Assembly (NCBI RefSeq): GCF_003688855.1
Contig: NZ_REFW01000001.1
Span: 1,302,001-1,366,000 of the forward strand
Length of the DNA stretch: 64,000 nt
Direction of reading: 5' to 3'
Source: Tessaracoccus antarcticus
GTDB lineage: Bacteria > Actinomycetota > Actinomycetes > Propionibacteriales > Propionibacteriaceae
Shown here: positions 9,338-19,750 of the stretch, in pieces
Numbering within the stretch: position 1 is the stretch's first letter
Layout of the letters: each line of letters starts with the position of its first letter
Made by a program: the position numbers and the translations under genes
The notes under the pieces: generated by a model
Seen by the model: only the letters and a program-made list of their open reading frames with translations
Told to the model about the DNA's origin: nothing
The model's database searches: none

Positions 9338-10480
9338 GTGCGTGTGACGAGGCGGGTGGCACTTCTGGGTCTGGGTGCGGTGTCGGGGTGCTCGTTGCCC
9401 CCCGTGAACTTCTCACCGGAGTCCGCGACGCCCTCACCGTCGGCCAGCGTCGATCCCACTGTCATCATGGACCCGGAGTTCCTGGCACGCGCCACCGACG
9501 GCACCCCGAAGCTCCTGCCGGAAGGCGTGGCCAGCGGGCAGCGATTCTCCACACCGCACCTCGACGGCGTGCTGGCGGAATTCGTCGTCGGTGAGTCCCT
9601 GTCACAGACGACGGTGCTCCAGGTGGGGGTGGACACCCCGGTCAGGGCGCCGCAGGGCTACGAGCTGGCCGCATTCACCCTCAGGGGAGGAGTCCCCACC
9701 TTCATCTCCGGGGCGGGTCACGAACCCGTCGTTGTGCTGCGGGTGGGGGATCGTCGAATACCCGTTGCCAACCTGTTCAACGAATTCAGCACCCAGGCCG
9801 GCGTCTACCTGACCCTGTGGGAGATGTTCGTCCTGTGCGTGCCCACCGGCAGCGACGTCGCACTGGAGGTCACGGACGAGGACACCACCGTCGCGGTGGA
9901 TCTGCGCACCGGTCTGCCGCAGGACAATGACGGGTGGAGGGCGACCACGGGTTTCCGTGAGCGCTGGGACATCACGTGTGACCCCGAGAAGGGTGTGTTC
10001 ACGAGGGACTTCACCACCGTCCCCCCGGCCGGGACGGAGCCCGAGAGCGGGAGATTCAACATCGGGTTCAGACCGGACGTGGGCGGCGGTCTGCGACCCT
10101 GGACGCCGTCGCAGGGCTGGGCACCCACGGGCACGCAGTGGCTGGCCGTGGGGATGGGTGCCCGCGTGCAGTGGGAGGGCGGGGTGGTGCCACTGTTCAC
10201 CCTCTCAGTGCCGAAGTCGTTCCTCCACACGGACGCCTCCGGAGTACAGGTGGCGGCGACCCATCCGCAGTCCGTGACCACCGATGCCCTCGTCACGGGT
10301 CAGGCGGAGTTGCTGGTGGTGTGGCCCGTCATCGCCCGTGCAGGCACCAGCAGTTTCAGCTTCAACGCCGTGGGGGACATGTCCGTGGACTATGCCGAGA
10401 CCGTGGGGGTGCCTGCACAGTTCAGCACACCCGCCACGGCCCTGGAGTTCGTCCTGACGACCAGTCCCAGTCAGCGCTGA
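9338..10480 (+). CDS. Putative lipoprotein of unknown function
   Basis: A 380-residue protein I do not recognise. The GTG at 9338 (or 9344) opens a short lipoprotein signal, RRVALLGLGAVSGC, with a lipobox Cys, then a Ser/Pro-rich linker. The remainder looks like a beta-rich extracytoplasmic protein, with no catalytic motif that I can name. It is one of the apparently leaderless genes. Its 3' end overlaps that of rlmB by ten bases on the other strand. Export and lipid anchoring are reasonably clear. Confidence 0.65.
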   Translation: MRVTRRVALLGLGAVSGCSLPPVNFSPESATPSPSASVDPTVIMDPEFLARATDGTPKLLPEGVASGQRFSTPHLDGVLAEFVVGESLSQTTVLQVGVDTPVRAPQGYELAAFTLRGGVPTFISGAGHEPVVVLRVGDRRIPVANLFNEFSTQAGVYLTLWEMFVLCVPTGSDVALEVTDEDTTVAVDLRTGLPQDNDGWRATTGFRERWDITCDPEKGVFTRDFTTVPPAGTEPESGRFNIGFRPDVGGGLRPWTPSQGWAPTGTQWLAVGMGARVQWEGGVVPLFTLSVPKSFLHTDASGVQVAATHPQSVTTDALVTGQAELLVVWPVIARAGTSSFSFNAVGDMSVDYAETVGVPAQFSTPATALEFVLTTSPSQR

Positions 10481-11430
10481 GAGGCACCGCCACGCAGCTG
10501 CGTCACCTCGTACAACGCGATGGATGCAGCCACGGAGGCGTTCAGGGACTCCACGGCGCCGGAGATGGGGATGGACAGCAGCGCGTCGCAGTGGTCCCGC
10601 GTCAGCCGGGCAAGCCCCTCGCCCTCGGAGCCCACCACCACGAGCAGGGGACCCTCCGAACCCGGCAGGGCCGAGACGGCGACGTCACCCTCCCCGGCCA
10701 GGCCCACCACGGTGAAGCCCATTTTGGAGGCCTGGGTGATGGCCCGGTTCAGGTTGGTGGCCATGGCCACCGGAATCCTGGCGGCCGCCCCGGCGGAACT
10801 CTTCCACGCCGCCGCCGTCATGGAGGCGGACCGACGGGACGGGATGATGACGCCCTGGGCTCCGAAGGCCGCTGCGGAGCGCACGATGGCACCGAGGTTA
10901 CGGGGGTCCGTGACGCCGTCGAGGGCCACGACGAGCCCGTTGCCGCCCGCCTCGAAGGCGTCGGCGAAAACGTCCTCGGGGTCGGCGTACTCGAAGGGCG
11001 GCAGTTGCAGCGCCACGCCCTGGTGCACGAGGTCACCGGTCACACGGTCCAGTTCGACGCGGGTGACCTGCAGCAGTGGAATGGAGTTGTCGGCCGCGAA
11101 CTTGAAGATGTCGCGGAGCCTGTCGTCGCGCTCCGCACCCTCGGCCACGTAGGCTTTCTTGACGGGCAGGCCGGCCTGCAGCGCCTCGAACACGGGGTTG
11201 CGGCCCACGACCCAGTCGGCGCCCACGGCCGTCGCGGTGGTCTTCTTCCGGGGGCTCTGGCTGCGCTTGTCCGCCGAGTTCTTGGCCTTGTGGGCCTTGT
11301 GGTACGTACGGTCCTCCGCCTTGGGGGTGGGGCCGCGACCCTGCAGGCCGCGGCGGACGCGTCCGCCGGAGCCTGCTGTCTTGTTCTTGCCCTTGGTGGT
11401 CGCGCCGCGGCGCGTCGAGTTGCCTGCCAT
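10471..11430 (-). CDS. rlmB: 23S rRNA (guanosine-2'-O)-methyltransferase RlmB (TrmH family)
   Basis: A 319-residue SpoU/TrmH-family methyltransferase. A basic, Lys/Arg-rich N-terminal extension (about 1-65) is followed by the substrate-binding domain beginning VVGRNPVFEAL, then the knotted catalytic domain with ALDGVTDPRNLGAIVRSAAA, VVVGSEGEGL and ISGAVESLNASVAASIALYE. The last motif places the cofactor in the knot. The ATG at 11430 shares a base with the cysS stop (TAATG), so cysS-rlmB is a coupled operon, as in many actinobacteria. It probably methylates the 23S rRNA peptidyl-transferase region. Exact site specificity cannot be read from sequence. Confidence 0.9.
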   Translation of the reverse strand: MAGNSTRRGATTKGKNKTAGSGGRVRRGLQGRGPTPKAEDRTYHKAHKAKNSADKRSQSPRKKTTATAVGADWVVGRNPVFEALQAGLPVKKAYVAEGAERDDRLRDIFKFAADNSIPLLQVTRVELDRVTGDLVHQGVALQLPPFEYADPEDVFADAFEAGGNGLVVALDGVTDPRNLGAIVRSAAAFGAQGVIIPSRRSASMTAAAWKSSAGAAARIPVAMATNLNRAITQASKMGFTVVGLAGEGDVAVSALPGSEGPLLVVVGSEGEGLARLTRDHCDALLSIPISGAVESLNASVAASIALYEVTQLRGGASQR

Positions 11431-12875
11431 TAGTTCTTCTCCAGATTCCAGCGGGGTCCGCTCGGTGTGTCTTCGATGGTGAGGCCGAGGGTGGCCAGTG
11501 TGTCGCGGATGGCGTCGGCCGCCGCCCAGTCCTTGGCGGCCCGGGCAGCCGTGCGCTGCTCCAGCAAGTGCGCGACGAGCCCGTCCACGACGGGGGTGAG
11601 GTCCTCGGACGAGGAGGCGCGGGCCCATTCGGGGGCGTTGGGGTTGAGACCCAGTACGTCGAGCATCGCGTGGACTGCGAGGACGTGGGTGCGAATGCTC
11701 TCCTCATCACCACCGGCCAGTGCTTGATTGCCGGAGCGGATGGTGTCGAACAGCGCCGCGATGGCACCCGGGGTGCCGAGGTCGTCGTCCATCGCCGCGG
11801 CGAAGTCGTTCCACTGTGGGAATGAGAGCGGGGCCCACGCTTGCCAGAAGTCGCCGGTGTGTTCACGGGCCCGCTCCACGAACGAGTCGATGCGCTGGAT
11901 GGCCTTCTCCGCCTCGGCCAGCGAACCCAGCGTGTCGGCGTCGGAGGGGGAGAACTCGATGGTGGAGCGGTAGTGCGGTGCCAGCAGGAAGTAGCGGACC
12001 GCCCGGGGGGCATGGAGTTTCGTCACCTCGGACACGAGCGCGGTGTTGCCCAGCGACTTGCTCATCTTCTCGCCGGCCATGGTCACCCAGGCATTGTGCA
12101 TCCAGTAGCGCGCGAAACCCTTTCCCGCTGCAGCAGATTGCGCCAACTCGTTCTCGTGGTGGGGAAAGCGCAGGTCGATGCCGCCGCCGTGGATGTCGAA
12201 GGTATCGCCCAGGTACTTGCCGGCCATGGCGGAGCACTCGAGGTGCCAGCCCGGTCGGCCCCGGCCCCACGGCGTCGCCCACGAGGCGGATTCGGGTTCG
12301 CCCGGTTTGTGCCCCTTCCAGAGGGCGAAGTCGCGGGGGTCGCGCTTGCCGCGCGGGTCGGCGTCGGCGGCGGCCTCCATCTCGTCGATCTTCATCCCCG
12401 AGAGCTCCCCGTAGCGCGCCCAGTTGCGGACGTCGAAGTACACGTCGCCGGAACCGTCGTCGGCCACGTAGGCGTGGTCCGAGTCCACGAGTTGGGTCAT
12501 GAGCTCGACCATCTCGGGGATGTGGCCCGTGGCCCGTGGTTCATAGGTGGGCGGGATGCACCCCAGCGACGCGTACGCCTCATGCAGTTCCCGCTCAAAC
12601 CTGTAGGCCAGCGCCCACCACTGTTCGCCGTTCTCCGCGGACTTGGAGAGGATCTTGTCGTCGATGTCGGTGACGTTGGCCACCACCGTGACCTCGAGGC
12701 CCTGGTGTTCCAGCCAACGGCGGAGGACATCGAAGACGACCTCCTTGCGGATGTGGCCCACGTGGGGCGACGCCTGCACGGTCAGGCCGCAGTGGTAGAT
12801 GGACACCTTGCCGTCCTCAAGGGGGACGAACGGGCGCACGGCGCGCGTCGCGGTGTCATACAGGTGCAGGCTCAC
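11430..12875 (-). CDS. cysS: Cysteinyl-tRNA synthetase
   Basis: A 481-residue class I synthetase. The zinc Cys block is HCGLTVQ. The HIGH motif appears as HVGH and the KMSKS loop as EKMSKSLGN. The internal HHENELAQS is typical of CysRS. The gene starts at GTG. TAGACT lies seven bases upstream with no ribosome-binding site, so the mRNA is probably leaderless. It is the first gene of the cysS-rlmB unit. The preceding gene on this strand ends 18 bases upstream. Confidence 0.96.
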   Translation of the reverse strand: MSLHLYDTATRAVRPFVPLEDGKVSIYHCGLTVQASPHVGHIRKEVVFDVLRRWLEHQGLEVTVVANVTDIDDKILSKSAENGEQWWALAYRFERELHEAYASLGCIPPTYEPRATGHIPEMVELMTQLVDSDHAYVADDGSGDVYFDVRNWARYGELSGMKIDEMEAAADADPRGKRDPRDFALWKGHKPGEPESASWATPWGRGRPGWHLECSAMAGKYLGDTFDIHGGGIDLRFPHHENELAQSAAAGKGFARYWMHNAWVTMAGEKMSKSLGNTALVSEVTKLHAPRAVRYFLLAPHYRSTIEFSPSDADTLGSLAEAEKAIQRIDSFVERAREHTGDFWQAWAPLSFPQWNDFAAAMDDDLGTPGAIAALFDTIRSGNQALAGGDEESIRTHVLAVHAMLDVLGLNPNAPEWARASSSEDLTPVVDGLVAHLLEQRTAARAAKDWAAADAIRDTLATLGLTIEDTPSGPRWNLEKN

Positions 12876-12882
12876 GTGAGAG

Positions 12883-12888
12883 AGTCTA
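12883..12888 (-). promoter_or_regulatory. -10 element of leaderless cysS
   Basis: TAGACT on the minus strand, seven bases before the GTG start of cysS at 12875. Confidence 0.5.
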
Positions 12889-12893
12889 GGGCG

Positions 12894-14270
12894 TCAAGAA
12901 CCGTCGCGCTCCGCGGCGCGGGCGCGCAGGGCGTCGATGTCGAAGCCGAACGAGGGGGCGGGCTCGTCGTCGTCGTCGGTGTCCTCCCACGGATCGTAGG
13001 GGGCTTCGTAGTCCTCGTCGACGAACCCCATGGACGGGTCGTACTTGTTCTCCAGCTCCTGGCCGACCTGTTGCACATTGCTCATGTGCTCGTCGGGGAG
13101 GGTGGCGAGGACGTCGGCGATGTAGCCGGCGGCGGCGTCGGTGATGGAGACCTCGCGGCTCTCCCGCTGCGACTGGTACCAGCGGTAGTCCAGCAGTTCG
13201 TGGAAGAACTGGGCGGGGTCCCGCTTGCCCTGCAGGTGCTCGGGGATGCGGGTGACGGCCGGCTCGAACACCTCCATGAGCCACTTGTGGGCCACCACGC
13301 TCTCACTCATCGACGGGGGGAGTTTGGTGCGGTAGGTGTCCATGTCGTTCAGGAGGCGGCGCGCCTGGTGCTCCTCCGCGTCGAGACCCGTGAGGCGCAT
13401 GAGGCGCCGGGCGTGGTGCCCAGCCTCCACCACCTTGGGCTGCATGCGGATGTTGCGGCCGTCCGCCGAGGTGGTGACATCGATCTCCGCGACGTCGAAG
13501 CCCAGTGCGTTGAGGCGGCGCACTCGACCCTCGAGCCTGTACAGCTCGGATTCAGAGAACTCCTCGGCGCCGGTCAGCTCGTTCCAGAGGCTCTGGTAGC
13601 GGTCCTCGATGGTGTCCACGAGCCATTGCGGGTCCAGGGATGCGTCCAGCATGCCGCCGGCCTCGAGGTCACAGAACTCACCGAACAGATTCACGCGGGC
13701 GATCTGCAGGTCGTGTGCGCGCTGGCCCGCCGTCAGCTTGTCGTGCAGTTCCCCGGTCTCGGCGTCCACGAGGTAGGCGGCGAACTCGCCGGCGTCGCGC
13801 CGGAACAAAATGTTGGACAGGGACACATCGCCCCAGTAGAAACCGGTCAGGTGCAGCCGGGCGAAGAGTGCCACCATGGCGTCCAGCAGTCGGTTGACCG
13901 TGTCGAGCTTGACGCCCGAGTAGAACAGCGCCCGGTACGGCAGTGAGAACGGCAGGTGCCGGGTCAGGAGGATGGGGTCCAGCGGGCCGCCCTCGTCGTC
14001 GGTGCGGCCGAGCACCACACCCACAGGTTCCACGGAGGGGACGTTGAGGCGGCGCAGCTCGGTGAGCTGGCGGTACTCGTGCACGGCCACCTCCTCCAGG
14101 ATCTCCTTGGCGGCGAGGATGTCGTCGCCCACCTGGATGAAACGCACGACGTGGCGGGATATGCCTCGCGGCAACGCCACGAGGTGAACGGCCGGCCATT
14201 CCTCCAGGGGGACGTTCCACGGAAGCCGGATGAGATTGGCATCCGGTTTGGCGGCGAGGAACCTGGGCAT
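12894..14270 (-). CDS. DUF4032 protein with kinase-like fold
   Basis: A 458-residue soluble protein of the DUF4032 family, which carries a lipopolysaccharide-kinase-like N-terminal region. The catalytic-loop equivalent is FYWGDVSLSNILFRR (about 137-151), followed by AYLVDAETGEL in place of DFG. These are the Asp/Asn and metal-binding positions of kinase-like phosphotransferases. The C-terminal DUF4032 part runs from about 210 to 420, with an acidic tail at the end. Substrate unknown. TAAGCT six bases before the ATG suggests a leaderless transcript. Confidence 0.8.
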   Translation of the reverse strand: MPRFLAAKPDANLIRLPWNVPLEEWPAVHLVALPRGISRHVVRFIQVGDDILAAKEILEEVAVHEYRQLTELRRLNVPSVEPVGVVLGRTDDEGGPLDPILLTRHLPFSLPYRALFYSGVKLDTVNRLLDAMVALFARLHLTGFYWGDVSLSNILFRRDAGEFAAYLVDAETGELHDKLTAGQRAHDLQIARVNLFGEFCDLEAGGMLDASLDPQWLVDTIEDRYQSLWNELTGAEEFSESELYRLEGRVRRLNALGFDVAEIDVTTSADGRNIRMQPKVVEAGHHARRLMRLTGLDAEEHQARRLLNDMDTYRTKLPPSMSESVVAHKWLMEVFEPAVTRIPEHLQGKRDPAQFFHELLDYRWYQSQRESREVSITDAAAGYIADVLATLPDEHMSNVQQVGQELENKYDPSMGFVDEDYEAPYDPWEDTDDDDEPAPSFGFDIDALRARAAERDGS

Positions 14271-14276
14271 GGCGTC

Positions 14277-14282
14277 AGCTTA
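14277..14282 (-). promoter_or_regulatory. -10 element of leaderless DUF4032 gene
   Basis: TAAGCT on the minus strand, six bases before the ATG at 14270. Confidence 0.5.
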
Positions 14283-14325
14283 GTGCTCGCGCCGGAAACA
14301 GCCAGTCGCTGGCGGCACGTGCGCG

Positions 14326-15483
14326 TCAGAGTGCGCGGTCCAGGGCCTCCATCACCACGGCCACGAGGTCGTCGCGTGCCTCGATGCCGACGCTGAGCCG
14401 CAGCAGCCCCGAGGTGATGCCGGCTTCTGCCCGCGCGTGCTCACTCATCCCGGCGTGCGTCATGGTCTCCGGATGGCACACCAGCGACTCCACGCCACCC
14501 AGTGACTCCGCCAGGTGGAAAATCTGCAGCCCGTCGAGGAACCGCCCGACGGCGTCCCAGCCACCCGCCAGTTCCAGGCTCATGAGGGAGCCGAACCCGC
14601 TCTGCTGGCTCGCGGCCAGCGCATGCTGCGGATGCCCGGGCAGCCCCGGGTGGTGCAGTGCCTTCAGCGCCGGGTGCCCGTCGATGGCGGCCAGGATGGC
14701 GTCGGCGTTCTCCTGGTGGACACGCAGCCGTGCATCGAGGGTGCGCAGTCCACGCAGGGTGAGGTACGCGTCGAAGGCGCTGGAGGTCAGGCCGAGCGCG
14801 TTGGCCCACAGCCGCAGCTTCTCGTGCAGGGCGGGGTCGCGGGCGATGACGGCGCCGCCCACCACGTCGGAGTGGCCGTTGATGAACTTGGTGGTGGAGT
14901 GCATCACCAGGTCGGCGCCCAGGTCGAGCGGTCGTTGCAGGAGCGGGGAACAGAAGGTGTTGTCCACCACACTCAGCGCCCCGGCGGCGCGGGCGGCCCC
15001 AGCGGTGGCGCGGATGTCGGTGATCCGCAGCAGCGGGTTCGACGGGGTCTCCACCATGACGAGGTGGGGGCCGCGTTCCAGGGCCTTGGCGAAGGCGTCG
15101 GCGTCGTTGAAGTCGACGAAATCCACGGCCAGTTTCCCCTGCGATGCGAGGAAGCTGAACAGGCGCCACGTGCCTCCGTAGGCATCGTGCTGCACCATGA
15201 CCCGACCGCCGGCCGGAACCAACGCCTCCGCGAGCAGGGTGAACCCCGCCAGGCCCGTGGCAAGCGTCGTGGCCCCGGCGCCCCCCTCCAGTTCGGCGAG
15301 GGCGACGTTCAATAGGTCACGGGTGGGGTTGCCTGAGCGGGAGTAGTCGTACTCGCGCGGTGTGTCCGGTGCCTCGAAGGTGTAGTTGCTGGACAGGTGC
15401 ATGGGCGGCACCACAGCACCGTACGAGGTGTCCGATCCCAGCCCGGTTCGCATTGCAGTGGTCCACCTGCCGAGTTCTGCCAT
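14326..15483 (-). CDS. metB: Cystathionine gamma-synthase (Cys/Met metabolism PLP enzyme)
   Basis: A 385-residue PLP enzyme of the Cys/Met metabolism family. The PLP lysine lies in HSTTKFINGHSDVVGG, and the C-terminal block ESLGGVESLVCHPETMTHA is typical of cystathionine gamma-synthase and gamma-lyase. MetB joins cysteine with an activated homoserine in methionine synthesis. A cystathionine gamma-lyase cannot be excluded by sequence alone. The ATG at 15483 is preferred to 15489 because TACGGT lies seven bases upstream of it and no ribosome-binding site exists. Confidence 0.85.
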   Translation of the reverse strand: MAELGRWTTAMRTGLGSDTSYGAVVPPMHLSSNYTFEAPDTPREYDYSRSGNPTRDLLNVALAELEGGAGATTLATGLAGFTLLAEALVPAGGRVMVQHDAYGGTWRLFSFLASQGKLAVDFVDFNDADAFAKALERGPHLVMVETPSNPLLRITDIRATAGAARAAGALSVVDNTFCSPLLQRPLDLGADLVMHSTTKFINGHSDVVGGAVIARDPALHEKLRLWANALGLTSSAFDAYLTLRGLRTLDARLRVHQENADAILAAIDGHPALKALHHPGLPGHPQHALAASQQSGFGSLMSLELAGGWDAVGRFLDGLQIFHLAESLGGVESLVCHPETMTHAGMSEHARAEAGITSGLLRLSVGIEARDDLVAVVMEALDRAL

Positions 15484-15490
15484 GGCCATC

Positions 15491-15496
15491 ACCGTA
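15491..15496 (-). promoter_or_regulatory. -10 element of leaderless metB
   Basis: TACGGT on the minus strand, seven bases before the ATG at 15483. It sets the probable metB start. Confidence 0.5.
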
Positions 15497-15544
15497 GTGC
15501 AGGAGCCGCGGGCCCCTGAGCAGGGTGGTGCTTCCCGGACAACG

Positions 15545-15577
15545 CAGTGGGCGCCCGCATGATGCGGGCGCCCACTG
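15545..15577 (-). terminator. Hairpin terminator after the ugpC-type gene
   Basis: Nearly uninterrupted palindrome (15545-15560 with 15562-15577), GC-rich with a minimal loop, between the ugpC-type stop and metB on the same strand. Confidence 0.75.
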
Positions 15578-15604
15578 GCGGAACCATTGCGTGCGGTGCG
15601 CGAC

Positions 15605-16711
<1,107 letters not shown>

Positions 16712-16885
16712 GCCACATTCCTTTCCACGGGCAGGTACGTGCCCGACGATCCGAGTGGACGGAAGCTCAGGACTTCCTCTTTGGGACAGTACACGGACAC
16801 GTGAGCACGGTGCCACCGGGGGGCACTCATCGTGATCGAATCGTTGCAGGACGGTTGAGCCGTGGACCGGCCCGCGACGCTCGCG

Positions 16886-16891
16886 TACGCT
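16886..16891 (+). promoter_or_regulatory. -10 element of leaderless DedA-like gene
   Basis: TACGCT followed by six bases and GTG at 16898. It supports that start over the upstream in-frame GTG at 16862. Confidence 0.5.
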
Positions 16892-16897
16892 TCGCGT

Positions 16898-17653
16898 GTG
16901 CCTTCCGAGCCTGAATCCTCCAGCGACATCCCCACTCCCGCCACGCCTGCCGCGAACCAGCAGGAACCACAGTGGTGGGAGGCCGAGGGCATGCCATGGA
17001 AAAAGGAGCCGGGGCGCGCCGACATCGCCTGCCTCGCCTGGTTCGGTGTGGTGGGGGTGTTCAGTCTCATCCTGATCCCCACGCGGGCGTGGCTCCTGGC
17101 GGTGGCGCCCGACATCCTCGCCATGATCACCGGTGGCCGCACCGCCGTCACGGCCAGCGGTGCTCTGGCCAGCGTGGGCCAGATGGGGCACTGGCCCGTC
17201 GTGCTGTTCGTGGCTTCGCTGCTGAGCCTGAAGTTCGACTGGATCTACTGGTGGGCCGGGAAGCTGTGGGGCCGCGGGATGATCGAGATCTGGGCGGGGC
17301 GCAGCAAACGGGCGGCGAAGACCTACGCCGTCGCCGAGCGGTGGGCCAAGAAACTGGGACCCGTCGGGTTCCTCGTGGCCTACGTCCCCATCCCCCTGCC
17401 GCTGATGCAGGTGGTGTTCGTGCTTTCCGGTGCCACGAACATGAGCCTGAAGCGGTTCCTCATCTACGACTACATCGCCAGCACCGTGTGGCTCGTCGGA
17501 TTCTTCGCCCTGGGTTGGCGTCTCGGGGAGCCGGCCGTGGCGATCCTCGACGTCTACGCCCGGTACGCGGGATACGTCGCCATCGGCCTGCTCGTGGTGA
17601 TCGTCGTCACCACGGTGTTCCGGAAGAAGCCGGCGGCCGCGCCCGCGCCGTGA
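16898..17653 (+). CDS. DedA/VTT-domain-like membrane protein
   Basis: A 251-residue membrane protein with a Pro/Ser-rich cytoplasmic N-terminus (1-45) and four to five hydrophobic segments. The block GPVGFLVAYVPIPLPLMQVVF followed by FLIYDYIASTVWLVGFFALGWRLG resembles the conserved core of the SNARE-associated (VTT/DedA) family, linked to lipid flipping and membrane homeostasis. The usual family glycine/arginine motif is only partly present, so family membership is moderate. A leaderless start at GTG 16898 is inferred from the TACGCT hexamer. The stop is one base from the convergent methyltransferase stop. Confidence 0.65.
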   Translation: MPSEPESSSDIPTPATPAANQQEPQWWEAEGMPWKKEPGRADIACLAWFGVVGVFSLILIPTRAWLLAVAPDILAMITGGRTAVTASGALASVGQMGHWPVVLFVASLLSLKFDWIYWWAGKLWGRGMIEIWAGRSKRAAKTYAVAERWAKKLGPVGFLVAYVPIPLPLMQVVFVLSGATNMSLKRFLIYDYIASTVWLVGFFALGWRLGEPAVAILDVYARYAGYVAIGLLVVIVVTTVFRKKPAAAPAP

Positions 17654-17654
17654 G

Positions 17655-18263
17655 TCAGCCCCGGCCGCAGAGTGCCACGAGGAAGCCGTCCCCGGCCCTG
17701 TAGGGGCGCAGGTCCCAGGTGGACAGGGCCAGGTCGAGCGACAGCCCGGCCGCGTCCAGGTCCCCGAAGAAGTCGTCGAACTCGTAGCCGCGTCCCGCAC
17801 CGAATCCGATGACTGCCCGTCCGTCGTCGGCGAGGTGCTGGCGGAAGCGCTCCAGCACCGTGACCCGCGTGCTGGGGGCGAGGAAGCCCATGACGTTGCC
17901 GGCGCACAGGATGGCGTCGAAGTCGGCGGCGATGCCCCGGGAAGCAAGGTCAAGCTCGGCCAGGTCACTCACGACCCAGGTGGCCCCCGGGTGCATGGCC
18001 TGTGCGGTCTTGATGAGCGTGGGGTCGCCGTCCACACCCACCACCGTGTGGCCCAGCGACATCAGGTGGCCGCCGTGTCGGCCGGGGCCACACCCGGCGT
18101 CGAGGATGCGGGCATTGCGCGGCACCATGGCATCCACGGTGCGCGCCTCGCCCAGCAGGTCGTGCCCCGCTGCGGCCATCATCTCGAAACGTTCGATGTA
18201 GCGGCGCGAGTGACCGGGGTCTGCGCTGATGATCTGGGTCCACTTGCTGGGTTCGAAACTCAT
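17655..18263 (-). CDS. Class I SAM-dependent methyltransferase
   Basis: A 202-residue methyltransferase with the cofactor motif ILDAGCGPGRHGGHL, an acidic end of strand 2 (VVGVDGDPTLI) and motif DLAELDL. There is no extra substrate domain, so the substrate is unknown. The start is either the ATG at 18263, with GACAAT seven bases upstream, or the ATG at 18272. Neither has a clear ribosome-binding site. Upstream on the same strand is tRNA-Thr. Confidence 0.78.
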   Translation of the reverse strand: MSFEPSKWTQIISADPGHSRRYIERFEMMAAAGHDLLGEARTVDAMVPRNARILDAGCGPGRHGGHLMSLGHTVVGVDGDPTLIKTAQAMHPGATWVVSDLAELDLASRGIAADFDAILCAGNVMGFLAPSTRVTVLERFRQHLADDGRAVIGFGAGRGYEFDDFFGDLDAAGLSLDLALSTWDLRPYRAGDGFLVALCGRG

Positions 18264-18300
18264 GGTGGCCATTGTCCACCATGAGTATCCGAGCCCCGCA

Positions 18301-18376
18301 TGGAGCCCCCGGAGGGAGTCGAACCCTCGACCGCTCGCTTACAAGGCGAGTGCTCTGGCCGCTGAGCTACGGAGGC
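18301..18376 (-). tRNA. tRNA-Thr (anticodon TGT)
   Basis: Full cloverleaf on the minus strand. Acceptor GCCTCCG pairs with CGGGGGC (one G-U). The anticodon stem is CTCGC/GCGAG with loop CTTGTAA, giving TGT. The T-arm contains GGTTCGACT. A 3' CCA is encoded (18301-18303). Confidence 0.96.
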
Positions 18377-18423
18377 ATTGGCACACATTGTGCCGAATAC
18401 GGCCGGAAAACAACAACGTGCGT

Positions 18424-19602
18424 CTAGGCGCCGGACGTGGCCATGAACATCCTGCCGTGGCCGGCGACGTGCACGTGCTCGCCCGCCCCCACGAACACGG
18501 CCTGCCCCTGCGCCATTTCCAGGGGACCGTCGTCGTCCGACAGGGTGAACGACCCTGACGTCACGAGGCAGATGCGGCCGGCGTCGGTGCGGGGGAGGTC
18601 GATGACGTCGGCACTGGTGGGCTGGACGAGCCAGACCTCGAACTCGGCGACGGTGGTGGGGTAGCAGTAGATGCCGTCGGAACCCTCCGGCAGCAGCACA
18701 CGGACCCGGGTGGGTTCGAACCGCACCACGTGCAGCAACGCGTCCACGTCGATGTGTTTGCGGGTCAGGCCGCCGCGCAGCACGTTGTCAGAGTTGGCCA
18801 TCACCTCCACCCCGGTCCCGCGCAGGTAGGCATGCATCACGCCGGCTCCCAGCGTGATGGCCTCACCGGCCTGCAGCACGAACCGATTGAGCAACAGGGC
18901 CGCCAGGATGCTCGGGTCGCCCGGGAAGTGCTCGTCCAGCTCGACGGCGGTGCGGGCAAAAATCCCCAACTCGCCGGGCGCGTCCAGGTGCCGCACGGCT
19001 GCCCCCAGCACCTCGTCGACGAGGTGACGACGCTCGCCGAGCGACAGCACGTCGAGGAACACCTCCTGCAGGGCAGGAGTGGTGGTGCGGTCCCGCAGCG
19101 GCCCGATCACCGACGACAACGCCTCACCCAGGCCCAATGCCTCGAACAACTCGGCCGTGGCCAGCGGGTCCCGGAAACCGACGAGCCCCTCGAACGGCTC
19201 CAGCGCGATGATGGCCTCCGGCTTGGGCCAGTCGTCCTTGAAGGACCGCTCCGGTGAGGACAACGGAATGCCCAGGAGAGACTCGTGGGCGTAACCCTCC
19301 TCCGCCTGGGTGCGCGACGGGTGAGCCTGCAGGCTGAGCGGTGACCCCGCGGACAGCAGCTTCATGAGGAACGGCAACCTGCCGCCGAACGCTTCCACCG
19401 TTGCCTGGCCGAGGAGTTCGGGCTGTTGCGTGAGTGTCGCGGACAGGGAACCCCCGCCGTCCACGTGCGCGTCGCCGAGGGGATGGGTGCCCAGCCAGTA
19501 CTCGGCGAACGGTAGGTCGTCGCAGGGCCGGTGGAGGATGGCGGGGATCGAGTCCGTGGTTCCCCACGCGTAGGACTGTCGCGATCCGGTGATTCTCAGC
19601 AT
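18424..19602 (-). CDS. manA: Mannose-6-phosphate isomerase, class I
   Basis: A 392-residue type I phosphomannose isomerase, interconverting mannose-6-phosphate and fructose-6-phosphate. Zinc-ligand motifs are visible: LSLQAHPS, PEAIIALEPFEG and LGAGVMHAYLRGTGVEVMANSDNV split over the cupin core. The length fits the family. It feeds mannose into glycolysis or supplies GDP-mannose for glycans. No ribosome-binding site or TAnnnT element is evident, so the start is supported only by the conserved N-terminus (MLRITGSRQSYAWG). Confidence 0.93.
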   Translation of the reverse strand: MLRITGSRQSYAWGTTDSIPAILHRPCDDLPFAEYWLGTHPLGDAHVDGGGSLSATLTQQPELLGQATVEAFGGRLPFLMKLLSAGSPLSLQAHPSRTQAEEGYAHESLLGIPLSSPERSFKDDWPKPEAIIALEPFEGLVGFRDPLATAELFEALGLGEALSSVIGPLRDRTTTPALQEVFLDVLSLGERRHLVDEVLGAAVRHLDAPGELGIFARTAVELDEHFPGDPSILAALLLNRFVLQAGEAITLGAGVMHAYLRGTGVEVMANSDNVLRGGLTRKHIDVDALLHVVRFEPTRVRVLLPEGSDGIYCYPTTVAEFEVWLVQPTSADVIDLPRTDAGRICLVTSGSFTLSDDDGPLEMAQGQAVFVGAGEHVHVAGHGRMFMATSGA

Positions 19603-19737
19603 CGCGACGCGCCGGTGGCGGGGTGGCTGCGGGCGCTCGGGATGGTCATGGGGCCAGTCAACCCTGTCTCGGGGCCCGGTTCAAGCGCCCCTGGGGGTGG
19701 GGCGCTGTGGAATGACATGGTTGTGATTCCCGGGGCG

Positions 19738-19743
19738 TATGAT
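19738..19743 (+). promoter_or_regulatory. -10 element of leaderless DUF3263 gene
   Basis: TATGAT, the best -10 match among the leaderless candidates, followed by seven bases and ATG at 19751. Confidence 0.6.
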
Positions 19744-19750
19744 GTGGGCC

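Noticed and set aside
11841..13946. 701-codon open frame on the plus strand
   Set aside because: It lies opposite cysS and the DUF4032 gene, both strongly recognisable. Its predicted protein is low-complexity and has no family motifs. It is an effect of high GC content.
18380..18394. Palindrome GGCACA-CAT-TGTGCC between tRNA-Thr and manA
   Set aside because: Short and isolated, and consistent with chance. There was no second copy near other genes to support an operator.
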